A stretch of DNA of 64,000 nucleotides, from the NCBI RefSeq assembly GCF_002994745.2, contig NC_037094.1, forward strand, positions 66,712,319-66,776,318, given 5' to 3'. The DNA comes from Rosa chinensis (taxonomy: Eukaryota; Streptophyta; Magnoliopsida; Rosales; Rosaceae). Of the stretch, positions 21,700-34,453 are shown piece by piece. The position numbers and the translations under genes are program-made. The first letter of the stretch is position 1. Each line of letters opens with the position of its first letter. The notes beneath the pieces are model-generated. The model ran no database searches and was not told where the DNA came from. It saw only the letters and a list, made by a program, of their open reading frames with translations.

Positions 21700-24600
21700 A
21701 TGGCACCGCCATTTGCTACCGGAATGTTACAGTGCAAGATTCTTGCGTGGAACTGCCGGGGAATTGTGAATCATGAGACACAAAGGGCTCTTGTAGACAT
21801 GGTGCATGCAAGAAACCCTAGTTTAATCTTTCTTGCTGAAACTCTAGCACAACCGGATCTTTTGGATTCCATCAAAACCCGATTGGAGTTTGAAGGATGT
21901 ATTTGCTATCAAGCTGAAGAGGAATCTCAAGGTGTTGCGTTACTTTAGAGTGCAGACATAACAGTAAATTTCCGATCTTACTCTACTCATCATATTGATG
22001 TGGAAGTAGGAATAAAAAGGGTCGTCTGATCTCTGGAGGTTTACAGGGCTTTATGGTTTTGCAGCTCGCACTCAACTACATCAAACATGGAATTTAATCA
22101 GAACCCTTGTAGGGGAAGCATGTGTGCTGCCTTGGCTTATAGCAGGCGACTTCAACGAGATATTGTGCCAATTGGACAAGTCCGGAGCTCCACCTAGGGA
22201 TGCTAGTGCCATGGATGATTTTCGGGGAACTATGAACAGTTGTGGATTGTATGATATGGTGTACTATGGTAGTAGGTTTACCTGGTCAAACAGGTTTACT
22301 AAAGAACGTTTAGACCGTGCATTTCAGTCCACTCTATGGCATGAAAGTTTTCCGTTTACTAAAGAACGTTCTTACTCTTCCTCCATCTGACTCGGATCAT
22401 TGTCCTATATTGATTGAGGTTAGTGCAGAGAGGCTTCAACCTTGGCGAGCCCCAAGAAGATTTCATTTTGAGGAATTGTGGCACCAGTATCCTAAATGTT
22501 CTGAGATTGTTAAGCAATGTTGGGCACAACCTCATGCTGGCAATGCTATGAACCAGTTAGGGGTCAAAATCAATAACACTAGAACTCATTTGTGGGAATG
22601 GCACAAGAAAGAGGTCTCTAAAAGCAAAGATGAGATGATCGAGGGTGATACAAGAAAACATGAAGGATATTATGTCACACCCGTATACCCCTCAACAATA
22701 TGAAGAACAACGTCAACTACATGTAAAATATAATGCTCTTCTTGCGCAAGAAGAGACCTATCGGAGGCAGAGATCAAAAGCTTTTTGTTTGAAAGATGGC
22801 GACAAAAATATTGCATTCTTCCACAGGAAAGCATCTAATAGAAGAAGTAAGAACCGAATCAAAGGTTTGGTTGATGATGCAGGTGTTTGGCGCTCTGAAC
22901 CACAGACTATACAGTGTATACTCGTGCAATATTTTAAAGATATTTACACTTCTTCTGGAACTAATGCAAATGCAATTTTTGAAGTATTGGAGGTTGTTGA
23001 TGAAAGGGTGACTCTAGATATGAACAGTGAACTGACCAAACCTTTTGTTGAGAGTGAAATAAAGGATGCATTATTTCAAATGCACCCTTCAAAAAGCCCT
23101 GGACCAGATGACATGTCACCGTTTTTCTTTTAGAAATATTGGCATATACTCTCAACTGATGTGTGTTTGGGCGTGAAGACGTTTTTAGAAACAGGAGAAT
23201 TGGAGTATTCTGCAAACTTTACTCATTTGTGCCTCATACCAAAAATTTCTGATGCCACAGAAGCAAACCAGTATAGACCAAATGCTTTATGTAATGTTCT
23301 ATACATAATTAGTTCAAAAGTAATGGCAAATAGATTGAAGAAACTGCTGCCCTCCATCATCTCGCCTTTGTAGAGTGCCTATGTACCTGGAAGATTAATT
23401 TCAGACAATACTCTTATGGCTACTGAGGTAGCTCACTTCATGCACAAGCTGCGCACTCAACAAGAGGGTTTTTTATCTCTCAAGTTGGACATAAGTAAAG
23501 CTTATGACAGACTTGAATGAGATTTTTTAAGAGCAATACTAGCAAAACTGGGATTTCATGCATAGTGGATTAATATTAGGGCTAAATACAGATTACTACC
23601 TTATAGCTAGTTTGGGTCCAAAATCAATTCAGTCCCTAAACTTCTAATTTCATCAAAAACACCCCTACACTTTCAATTTTAATTTTGATCTAATAGGTCC
23701 AATTTGTTAGTTTTCCGACAATTGAGTTATTTAACTTGTTAATGTGGCTCATATATGGCCTATGTTTTATGATGTGGTGTTTGCAGGCCACCTCTAGTCA
23801 ATTTAAGAGTGAGTCTTACTATTAAAAATAAATAGTTTTTCAACAAATAATCCAACTATAACTTGAACCCATAACAAAATATTAACGAATTGGACCTATT
23901 AGATCAAAAATAAAAGTGCATGGGTGTTTTTGATGAAATTAGAAGTCCAAAGACTGAATTGATTTTGGACCTAAACCACAGGGTAGTAACCAGTATTTAG
24001 CCCTTAATATTATTATGCAATGTGTGGCCTCAGTTCGATACTCTATTTTGATAAATGGTCAACCTTCTGAAGTAATTGTACCAACCAGAGGAATTAGACA
24101 AGGTGATCCTCTCTCACCTTACTTATTCATTTTATGTGCAACAGGTTTGTCTGCTTTAATTTCCAAGGCTGTTGCTAGAGCACAACTTAAGGGCTTAACT
24201 ATGTGCCCTGGAGCTCCCACTTTGCATCACTTCCTTTTTGCAGATGATAGCTTCATTTTTGGAACTGCAACTGAAACTGAATGCCTCATGTTGAGGCACA
24301 TTCTTAATACTTATGAGCTTGCATCAGGGCAAAAAATAAATTTTCAAAAAAGCAGTGTGGTGCTTAGCAGGAATGTGTATCCATCTATCCAAGAACATTT
24401 GGCTTCTATTCTAGCAGTTAAAAAAATTGAAGAGCATGACAGATATTTGGGGTTGCCCTTGAGAGTGGGAAGGTCCAAAAAGCATATTTTTGCTTACATT
24501 AAGGAGAAGCTTACTAAGAAGCTTATTGGCTGGAAATCCAAGCTGCTCAGTTGTACGGGTAAGGAAATTTTAATTAAGGCAATTGCTCAAACAATACCAT

Positions 24601-26290
24601 CCTATGCTATGAATTGCTATCTGCTCCCAAAAACTTTGTGTGATGATATTGATCAGTTGTGTGCTCAATTTTTTTGGGGTGATACCGATCAAAAAAAGAA
24701 GATTCATTGGAGCAGTTGGGGTAGACTGTGCTTGACAAAACCAGAAGGTGGTTTGGGATTTAAAAATTTATATGCTCATAACCTGGCTATGTTAGCAAAG
24801 CAGGTTTGGAGGATACTTTCTAACCCTCACTCACTGATCACTAAATTGTACAAGGCTCGATACTACCCCAATCACTCTTTTTGGGATGCAGAATTGGGTG
24901 AAGCTCCATCTTTCTCTTGGAGAAGCATTCTTGAAAGTAGATTTGTGCTTGCTGTAGGCAGCCAATGGAAAGTTGGTGATGGGGCCAAGATTGAGGTATG
25001 GAAAGATGGATACCTGATTGTCCTAGTTATCTCATTCATAAACCAATACATACAAATATCACCATAGTTGCGGATTTAATTGAGCATTCAAACAGAAACT
25101 GGAAAAAAGAAGTTCTTTGTGAATTATTTCAGCTACAGTAGTTGACAAGATACTTAGTATCCCACTAAGTAGAATTGCATCTGAAGATCGACTTAGATGG
25201 ATGCCAGAAAGAAAAGGTGACTACTTGGTTAAGTCTGCATATTGGCTTGCTCGACAGCAAGTAATGGGAAACTTCCTAGCCTCTACTTCATCAGGGGACC
25301 CTTACCATTTTCTGTGGAAGAAAATATGGAATGCAAGGGTGTCGGGAGGGTGAAAATCTGTGTATGGAGAGCTGTGAAAAATATCCTGCCTATAAGAGAG
25401 CAGTTGAGTCATAAGGGCTACACTGGTCCGGGTAATTGTTTATTATGTAAGGAAGTGTGTGAGACAAACAATCATGTCTTTCGCTATTGCCCTGTTGCTA
25501 AAGAAGCTCTTAGGGTAGCAGCTATCCCACTTCAAAGCAGCATGCCTTGCAACTTCAAATATTGGGATGTTAACTCAAGGGAAGCATCTTGACAACGGAT
25601 ATTGGGAGAGGTTAATCATGCTTGTTTGGGCTCTTGGAAGAACAGGAACAAGAAGTTGTGGAATGATACCACTCAAACAGCCCAGGCCATTGTGGTTGGT
25701 TCGTTGAGTTAGTATCAGCAATTTTTACAAGTGCAACAAATGGAAATGCAAATGCATAGTCGAGCAACTAAGCCTAGTAAATATTGGACTCCACCGCCAA
25801 GTCAAAAGCTTAAAATCAGTATTGATGGAGCTTTCCTACCCTCTAAGCATATTGGGGGTATTGGTGGAGTTATCAGAAAAGAGGATGGCTCTTTTGTTGC
25901 TGGCTTTTCTCAGTCCCTTCAATATGTGTCGTCTCCAAAGCAGGTGGAGCTGTTAGCCATTAGAGCTGGAATTGACTTACTACTGCAACTCAGATTAGAG
26001 AACGTATATGTGGAAAGCGACTGCCAGCTTGCCATCCAAGAGGTGGGTGCAAATGATTTTGAGTTAAATCAAAATGCCAACCTACTTGCTAATATACATC
26101 ATAGTAGTAAACCTGTAAAAAAATCTGTTTTTCTTGTTTGCTCCCAGAACTGCCAATATAGTGGCACATAGATTAGCTGCTTTTGGTTATGAATCCAATA
26201 CCAATCAGGTATGGATTGATCGAGCTCCAACAATTATTCTGGATGCTTTAGAGTCTGATTGTAATCATTTACCAAAAATTCAATAAAGCT
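21700..26290 (+). pseudogene. LINE ORF2: endonuclease, reverse transcriptase, RNase H
   Basis: It reads in pieces through several frames. The apurinic-type endonuclease (21720-22430) shows LAWNCRG near the start, AGDFNEIL and SDHCPIL. The reverse transcriptase (about 22650-25060) shows KLDISKAYDR before the MITE, and GIRQGDPLSPYLF and catalytic FADD after it. A Cys-rich region (CLLCKEVCETNNHVFRYC, about 25430-25500) follows. A C-terminal plant-type RNase H (25800-26170) has SIDGAF, ELLAIRAG and ESDCQLAI. Stops and frame changes occur near 21946, 22370, 23133, 23373, 23520, 25065 and 25590, so it is dead. ORF2 copies the element RNA at a nicked target site. Confidence 0.85.
23579..24003. mobile_element. 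Mutator-like MITE with long inverted repeats, inside the LINE
   Basis: A 9-bp target duplication TTAATATTA lies at 23570-23578 and 24004-24012. The ends are GGGCTAAATAC / GTATTTAGCCC, and inverted similarity extends at least ~130 bases inward, including GGTCCAAAATCAATTCAGTC on both arms. Nine-base duplications with long inverted repeats are typical of MULEs. No coding capacity. It inserted after the LINE. Confidence 0.9.
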
Positions 26291-26739
26291 TTGTGGTTTT
26301 ACTCCAAAAAAAAAAGTAATTCATTTGCTTTTGATTGACCTCCATCTTTAATTTGTTTAGTAATATCAGAAACGCGCCATCTTACCTCCGTCCTCTTCTG
26401 TTTCAATCTCTCTTACCAAATTTCATCCATGTCATCCAAAACTCAAATTCAATGCACAGAACACTATCCAACTTTCATGTTTGCTTTTATTATATCCGAA
26501 CTCTCATGTAATGCTTCTGAATGAAACTTGGAGCCTCATTTTCGTGTCTCGACCAAATCAGGTTATTCCTTTTTTTTGTTCTTTCTTTTTTTTTCTTTTT
26601 TTTTTCTTTTTGAAAAGATTGTGCTAATAGTGATAATACTTCAGGCAACAAAGCTAGACTTTCAAAGTCCAAAATACATTTCATGTCATCCCAAGTTCAC
26701 TCTAGTTTCACTGTTATAATACTATTCTACACACGAAAA

Positions 26740-27550
26740 GGCACAGAGAACGTCAGAGTCAGTTTGAGACCGTCCCTCAAACTGATTCATGACTAACAAA
26801 GTATTAAAGACGTTCATCTGGGTCCGGATTCTCCTGTATTAGATTTATCCAGAAGTATGAAACAAAAACACATTCCCTGCCATTTTTATTAGGAAAACCA
26901 TAATTCCAGAATGGGGTGTAGTAGCAAAACATCACAATTACATAGAATCCAATAAACACGTAAAGATTTAAATTACACATAAACCTGAAGAACAATAACA
27001 TAGCATCTTCTAGCATTAGCATCTAATATTCAGTTTCCAAACTTGAAAACCAAGTCTACAGATTGATTGTTTCGACGTCCAAAGCCACAAACTAGACAAA
27101 CCAGAATACACACATAACACTACTGCAACGGTCAATAATCCTAATCAGCTTGTGCCAGACTTGAGAGCCTGCAAACAGATACTAAACGAGTATCACAATA
27201 TGATAGCGACGAAACTCTTAATTATATGATAATGACGACAGATACTAAACGAGTATCACAATACAATAGTGACAAAATTCTTGATTATATGATAGTAAAA
27301 AGAATTATTGAGTATTGACATATACGGATTTTATCTAGTTGACACCTGATATTTTTTTTTTAACCCCATTTAACACATACAACTATCATACAACTATAGC
27401 CAGTAAACTTCTGTATATGATTTGAGCATTATGAGCATTACTTGGTTCTTAAAATCTCTACAAACAAGACTCAAAGGAGTAGCAAACTTTTTGAGTTCTG
27501 CAATAGTTAAGCTAGTGATGACCATACAGGACAACGTCTTAGCCAGTCAA
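26740..27550 (-). repeat. Diverged duplicate, copy 2 (partner at 8060-8720)
   Basis: Same orientation and order of blocks as copy 1. On the minus strand the acceptor-like GTTTGCAG near 27172-27179 is followed by a short open stretch ending Lys-Ser-Gly-Thr-Ser-stop and a 3'-UTR-like tail. Near 27200-27290 a ~75-bp unit (ACAGATACTAAACGAGTATCACAATA) is partly repeated in tandem. I cannot identify the gene. Confidence 0.55.
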
Positions 27551-28342
27551 CCATGGCTATACAGAGGAATCAACAAGATATTCGTATTAATTCAATCTAT
27601 CCGGTAATCTTTTGTTTTCTTAATGCAAGATTAATTGGCAGTTTACCTAGGCTAGAGAACCAAACGTCAAAGCAAACAAGCTCTAATTGTAACAATCCAA
27701 GACAAAAACAAACTTTCCTCTTTCTGGATAAAAAAACTCTAAGGGATTCACACTGTGAGTTAAGATAAATGTAAGTTATTATCCCAAAATGCAGTTCGTG
27801 CAAAATAAAACAAGTACCTAATATAATAACTAGCTATCCATAGGACAATAAAAATAGCAGATAATAACGCACTATACAACAAAGAAAAGAAATCAATTTA
27901 TTAGGTTTCCAATAATGAAACAATTTATTCAAAGAAATTTACAAGTAGTGTTCTGAATGAACTGGTTTAATGAAGTCGATTAAAATGAAGTCCTCATAAG
28001 AACTTAAACCCAAGATAATGTGAGTGAAATTTGAAGGAACAACTTTCAGCATAACATACAGACATAATGAACAAGTTATTCAAGAAAACCTACCTGTAAG
28101 AACTGTTAAAGCTACATGAGAAAAATTTAGTTACATCGGTTGCCAATGGAGTGGCGAAGCATCGTTAATGCGTGAAACCCACAACAGAAAAATGAGGTTT
28201 CAACAATTCATGATTTAGAAACTGACTTATGCGCAGAATTTGTAGGCAAATTTCATCAAATGATTCAACAATTCAAATCAATTAGGCAGATGAGATTACC
28301 TGTACAGTGACTTAACTGCATGACGTAGCTGCCACAAGTAGT

Positions 28343-30728
28343 TTACAAAGTACAAGCTTCAACAGCTGAGACTCGAACATCAATCCTTTCAAGCAGTTTG
28401 GTATAAGAAAGATCCAGTTGGTTGTTCAAAAGTTCAGTTTCATTATACCCTATATTGCCACCGCCCCCAGTGCAACCAACAGCATCAATACCTTCAAGTT
28501 GAATGGTCTGACCAAAGAGTTGAAAAGAACTTCTTCCGACCTTTGTCGAGTTGCAGTTTCGATTCCCATCAAGTTCCATGCCAAAGGAATGTGGACTACT
28601 CTGGCTATCTGGTGATAATTGATCAGACTGTGGACTTCCAATGTTCAACTCAGTTGACACCCTCTTCAACCTTGGCACCATGTTGTTGTTGCCAAAGGAA
28701 TTATAGGTGCACATCCGAGGAGAATTTTCATTTAACAAATGAGACACATTGGATACACAGAATAGATCTTGCCTGGCTCCCTGCATGCCAGCAGGAAAAA
28801 TGTTATAGTTCAACAAGGAAGCATTGAATTGCCCCATTGTTGAATTAGCTGCTCCGGTTATAGGTATCATGAATTCTTCCTCTCCATTTCTCAGCAGCCC
28901 AGGATTCAGTGGAGCTCGGAGTCTCTTTGTGGGGGGAAATACAGTATGAAGTGAAGGTACAGTATGAAGAGAAGGTGTTGATGCAACAAAGTCAACTTGC
29001 CATGGGCTCACCCTCTTAGCATTCTGCAGAACTTCAGGTTCATCCCATGTAACCTATTATATAGAGATCATTAGATAACTAAATACTAGGCGTGAACTAT
29101 AAAATTTAAAATAGTATATGCTAAAGGCAATGAGTTCAGCATACGACAAAATGTAAAATTTTAAAACATCCAACGGATATAGTATCACAGAGGTATCGAT
29201 CAAGTAACTCGTTCAATCCCACTTCTCCTCCAACATTTTTTATACAAGTTAAATGAACCTAACCTATTATAAATCATTCAAAACAAGCAACTATAGAACA
29301 ATTCAGGCTGAGTTGCTTTATCAAAAATCAAATATTCTCATTAATCCCAGAAATCTTAACAGTAATATTGCAACAAGCATAAAAGATAAAAATCAAAGCC
29401 ACAACAGTAGTATCCTCTGGAATACAATTAAAACATAATAACTGATCAATTCATAAATGAAATCAATCATTGAAAGTCTATTCCAAATCAATCACTGATA
29501 TTTACAGAAAACTACATCCAACTGGATCTACATTACAGTAAAATGTGCCATATAAACATCAATGAGTTTCAATGAGAAGCTAATAACAAGTGCAAAGCAA
29601 TTGCCTCTACATTTCCCTTGACTCAATCAGTTGTTAATATAAATTCAAAGCCAAAAGCTGAGGAGAGAAATGAAATACCTGAAGCATACGCCATGGGGAT
29701 CCCTTCCAAGGCCCATTCTCCGGAACAAAGGCTGAAGACAGAGTGCCCTGAAACCAAGTCATCCTGGAGGAGTCATCAGTCTCCATGGCCATCTTGACTC
29801 TCATCCCAGCCGTCCAAAACACCTTCAATGCCTTCTCCACCACCTCTGCCTTCACCACAAAGTCGGCCCACCCAGCTTTCGGATAATACACCACCTCAAA
29901 CGGCATGTCCTGCGCCGCCATCTCGGCAGCCTCCGCCACAGCCTCCGCCGAAAGCCTCGTCTTAAACCCGTCACCTCCAGAACGTTCCTCCTCCGACTTC
30001 AGCCCAATGTGAGAGCTCCACCTGCCGCAATCGCCGCCGGCGCTCGCCCTCACGGCCCGCCTCACCCCGACGTACATCTCCCCACCTCTGGAGCTCCTCA
30101 TGAACACCACAGAGTCGCCGGCGACGAGCATCTTGTGATTGACGAACTTGCTCCAGCCGGTGGTGAGCAAGTGCCTCCGGGGAGTCCCGCGGTAGATGTG
30201 GCGGAAGTCCCAAACGCCGCCGTGCAGGTCGGTGACGGAGAGGGTCTGGACCGGCGGCTCAGCCTGGTAGTTAAGCGGCGGGAAAATCGAGTCAGCACAG
30301 AACCTCGGGACAGAGAAACCACCGCCATTGTTAGCATCGGAAGGAGTCAAGATCTTAGCGAACGACACCACCCTATCGCCGCCGTCGTCCTCCTCCTCTC
30401 CCTCCTCCGCCGCGGCGGCGGCGCTCAGTTCGCGGTGGTGAGGGGAGAGTCCGGAGTGAACAGGATGGAGGAGGAGCTTGGCGAGGACCTCGTCGGTGGT
30501 GGGATCAGCGAGGAACTGGACGGCGGCGATGCGGCAGAGAATAAGGGGCTGGGAGAGGACGAGAGGAGAGAGAAGAACCGGAGCGGAGGAGGAGGAGGTG
30601 GAGTGTTCGAGGTGGCCTTGGGGGAAGTAGTAAACCCTAGAATGGAGAGTGGGGATGGTGACGGAGTTGCCGGCGCAGGCCCGCCAGATTTTGGGGTCGA
30701 TGGAGACGAGCTGCGGCGGCGGAGGCGC

Positions 30729-30765
<37 letters not shown>

Positions 30766-30794
30766 CGAGTGTGACGGTGAGAATTGGGAGGCAT
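28343..30794 (-). CDS. ARF17: Auxin response factor, ARF17-like (miR160-targeted, no PB1 domain)
   Basis: A nuclear transcription factor that binds auxin response elements, inferred to be a repressor-type (clade C) ARF. Two exons: 30794-29679 and 29053-28343, with the donor after CAG and the acceptor TAATAG|GTT, phase 0. The product is 608 residues against about 585 for Arabidopsis ARF17. It starts with a Ser/His/Arg-rich repeat (residues 10-22), then the ARF dimerisation half, the B3 DNA-binding domain (about 142-248: [37 protein letters not shown]) and the Auxin_resp domain (about 290-385), crossing the intron at [24 protein letters not shown]. The middle region contains GMQGARQ, encoded by the miR160 site. 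It ends without a type I/II PB1 domain, as ARF17 does, so it should not pair with Aux/IAA through PB1. A 5' microsatellite encodes the His/Ser repeat. ARF10/16 is the alternative, but those usually retain PB1. Confidence 0.9.
28770..28790 (-). promoter_or_regulatory. miR160 target site in the ARF17-like mRNA
   Basis: The plus strand here equals mature miR160 (starts TGCCTGGCTC) except for one base near its 3' end (C where miR160 has T), so the mRNA is nearly perfectly complementary. It lies in codons for GMQGARQ, residues ~460-466, the conserved site in ARF10/16/17. Cleavage opposite miRNA positions 10-11 is expected. Confidence 0.9.
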
Positions 30795-30926
30795 AGTGTG
30801 GTTTTGGGATTTAGGGATTTGAATGGAATGAGTGAGGGATTGTGAGAGAGTGTGTGTGTCTCGGTTTTTCAGAGAAAGAAAGAAAATTGAAGAAACTGTC
30901 TATGTCTGAGTGTGATTCAGCAGCTT

Positions 30927-30934
30927 TATTTATA
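30927..30934 (-). promoter_or_regulatory. Probable TATA box of the ARF17-like gene
   Basis: TATAAATA on the minus strand, about 135 bases upstream of the ATG. A TGTCTC word, the core auxin response element, occurs at 30857-30862 on the plus strand in the predicted leader; it may be chance. Confidence 0.45.
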
Positions 30935-30939
30935 TTTTT

Positions 30940-33900
30940 AATTTTTGTTGTTTAATTAATTAATTAAGTAAGTAAGTAAGTAATTAAAGAAGTAGTAGTA
31001 GACTAGTAGTGGGTTAAAAAAACTCGGCCTCTTTGTGAGAGTCTCATGCTGTGTGACTGACTGTGCCGTCTTCTTCTTCTCTCAAATTACGGTTTTCACA
31101 CACTTCTAAACGTAATCCACCACCTGAGTCCTTAGTCCTAGCTAACTCCTCATAATCTCATGATCTTAATTTTTCGAGGAAATTTTTTATTGATCGATAT
31201 ATGATACGGTGAAATTTATGTTGTAAGATTGTGAATCGGAATTAATTGTTATATTTTTTATCAATAGAATGTTTGATGGTGTGGTTTAGAAGTTCGAACA
31301 AAGAAAAACTCGGTGACGTCGTGTAATAGAAGAGAAAAGAATATTTACAATACAATGAGACAATCTTGTAAGTTACATTTGTCACTTGTCAAATTGTGAT
31401 TAGGATTATTTAATTGTGTGTTGTTTTGACAACAGTGTTGTAATATGACAAGAAATCATTACATTGTGACAATTTGTGTTAGATGTAGTTACATATAATA
31501 CAACTTTCCGTTTAATTTATAGATTCGTAATAATCGACAATCAGACAACGTAACGTAATAATAATACGACAGAGTAATAAAATCGTAAATCCATTTATTA
31601 GGTAGATAAATCCATTAAATTTGTTTTATGCTATGGGGTTTCAATTAACGGGAGTTGTCAGAGAATCCTATATAGGGCCATGGAGCAAAGTACCATAGCC
31701 ATTGTTGTTCCACATCTTTGTCCCTCTCCCTTCCTGTGCTTGACATCACCTTTTCTATCGGAGTTGTACTTGAGTGAAATGAATGGTAAAATTGAATGGA
31801 ATTGGTGGGTGGTGAGTCAGTGACTGAGTGAATGCCACTGAAAATTTTGACACTGACACTGAGAGTGAGTGAAGTCAACCATCAGGTTTGTTTGTTAGGA
31901 TATTTTCTTATTTTCTCTCTGTTTTTGGTTTTCTTTAGGGATTGCAAACGTAAGCGGTTTGAACGCCAATTGCCGACCTCAAATTGGTTAGCTACTGTTT
32001 CTTTGAATTGAAACTTTGACTGTGCAGTCCAATTCAGATAGAAATTTTCGAAAAACCCGTTATGGTTATTAGTGTTTGTGCTGGTCTTAATTAAGTTCTT
32101 AATTAAGGGATCTCATTACGAATACAAAGGGGGGTGGCACGGACCGGATTTTCCTGCCCTCGTGTCGCGGTCGGCATTTGTTATTTTCTTTGTACTAAGA
32201 CCCTCGTTTAGTCACGTTTTTCACCTTTTTCTATTTTGCCTTCACATTTTGTGATAAAACTTATCTCTAATTAGAGATACAAGGTAATCGGAGAATTAGA
32301 CTATTAGTTTTGTCTAATTGTTTAACTAATGTATTACTGAAAATTATTCTATGCACCGACGGTGCAAGTGATCCAACCCTTAAGAAATAATCTCAACCTT
32401 TGATATTTATTATCAACTTTATTTTTAATAAACAAAAAGTGTATTTAATGCAATCTAACCATTTATTTGTGTTGGTGCAAGTGCACGGCGGTGCTCTGAA
32501 TACTCCCTCATGTATTACTTGCAAAATAGGTCATCAATGACTCAATATCTTTGCCTTGTTTTGATGTGAAACTCGAGATTGGGGTGGTATTCAAATTTGA
32601 ATACAATATTTTTGTGATTGAATTCTTGAAACTTGTATCCGAAGTGAAAGAACCACTTCGCAATATGAGACTAATGGGATCATTATCTACCTTAAATATT
32701 TTGAGAAATCATGAATTTTTGTAGAATTTGACTACTATCTCAGCATTTTATTCAACATTGACTTTGAGATCCAGACAACATGGAGGCGGCTAAATCCCAT
32801 ACTTAGAAAATTTTGTAGGTTCCCTCTTCTTTGTCTTTGAATTTCTACTCCACTCATAATCAACGCTTATATCATACTTCGTGAGTCTTCTTCGTAATCC
32901 CTATAAACATAATGTTCGTAGCTTATGTTTTTCCTTCATTATATTAAATTTGTAGATATAACTCTTAAATTTATTACATGAGTGACATAACTACATATGT
33001 TTGGACCATGTTTTGTCAAATACAATGACATGAGTGTCATTGTTGTTGGCACCTTTTGGGTGAAGACAAAACGCCCTTGACCCCAACATAGATAATACCA
33101 CAACCAAAAAATATGGTGAACTTTAACTTGTACGCATCATCCACTTTGACCAGAAGAAAATGAGGTGGATGAAGTTTAAGAATCACATTAATAATAAATA
33201 TTGAATATTGTTTTAAAGAATTGGAGTGATGGAACCTAATACATTAACTAATTGCTTTCGGAAACCTGGGGAGCCATTGGATTAGAGAAGATAATTGAGT
33301 TACAACCCGACCATGGTTGAGCCTGCTCTACTTCTTTGTCAAGAACTCTTTTTAAGTTTGATAAGATTGTGTAGATGTGATTCAATTGGGATGATGCAAA
33401 ACCAACCCTAAAATGAGGATATAGGCCAGCGTGTTTTTCATATGATATACGTATATCAGATTGATAATTTGGGATGAATAAATAAATAAATAAGAGACAT
33501 TGATAAAGAAACCGTTCTTATCCTGTGAAACTTGAAAGTCCCCACATATAGGTGCGATGAGCATGGGCATAGCCGGCAAAGGTTGAGGAGGATCAACAAC
33601 CATTGGTTGATATAGTAGAGTTTCTCTCTTCGTCTAATCACTCTAATGCTTCCACTCTGTTCAAAACTCGCCAATCATTGCTCTTGAAGTGACATTTTAC
33701 GGTTTTACATAACCAACCTGATCAAGTTAATATTCATTGTAAGACCAGCTAAAATTCTATCTTTAACAAGTTTGTGGAGAAGCTTCATAAACATTTGACA
33801 GCAAGACCATTCAATGTGAATATACGATATCTACTGTCTAGACCCCAAAAAGAAAAACACTAGCTGCTGTATTTCACCCTCTACAGCGCTTGCTTTTCAT

Positions 33901-34453
33901 CCCTTCAACCAAAACGTCCGAATCCACCACACACAACTCGCAGAAATTTCCGGGCATCCGAAATATTCATGAATCTTCTTGGTGACATGGGCTTGTTACA
34001 GAAGTCTATGATCAAGAACGCTGACTAATAAGCTGCATTAACCCATACCAAACACATTACACAGCCCATTTAAAACTACCATTCTGAATGCATGCTATAT
34101 GTTTGTAGAAAAGTCGATGACAGAGATATAGATGAAAAGCAAATACGATTCGAGATACTAAAACCAAAACCAGAGATGAGACAACATCAAGGCTAAACAA
34201 CCAAAACTTTGTAAATGAAGCATGAACATTATTATCGAAACATATAACAAGAACAAATAAGTTCATCTCAAACAAAAACGCAATTCCATAACAGGGCAGG
34301 CCAGACAAGCCCAACCATCAACTCCCCTTTTATTTCCAGACACAGACAACTAATACTCATTATTCAAGAGAAATAAAATAAGAAAACACAACCAATACTC
34401 CATACTAGTAATCAAGCAGCAAATAATGCAAGCGAGCATGTTAGATATGCCAT
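30940..34453. other. Intergenic region between ARF17-like and eIF5 genes
   Basis: AT-rich, with (TAAG)n at about 30960-30990 and short tracts of simple sequence. Small open frames (for example 33382-33603 minus) lack recognisable domains. About 400 bases next to 34454 are presumably the eIF5 3' UTR. Confidence 0.4.

Larger units (their letters stand above)
21637..26313 (+). mobile_element. LINE (non-LTR retrotransposon), probably 5'-truncated
   Basis: It is flanked by a perfect 14-bp target duplication AAGTAATTCATTTG at 21623-21636 and 26314-26327, with a short A-tail just before the right copy and AATAAA at 26282-26287. It encodes endonuclease, reverse transcriptase, a Cys/His zinc-binding region and RNase H in plant L1-like order. 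No ORF1 is present, so insertion was probably 5'-truncated. A 425-bp Mutator-like MITE interrupts the reverse transcriptase. Confidence 0.9.

Noticed and set aside
30009..30845. 278-codon plus-strand open frame opposite the ARF17-like gene
   Set aside because: Shadow of the GC-rich B3-encoding exon; Arg/Val/Gly-rich with no domain.
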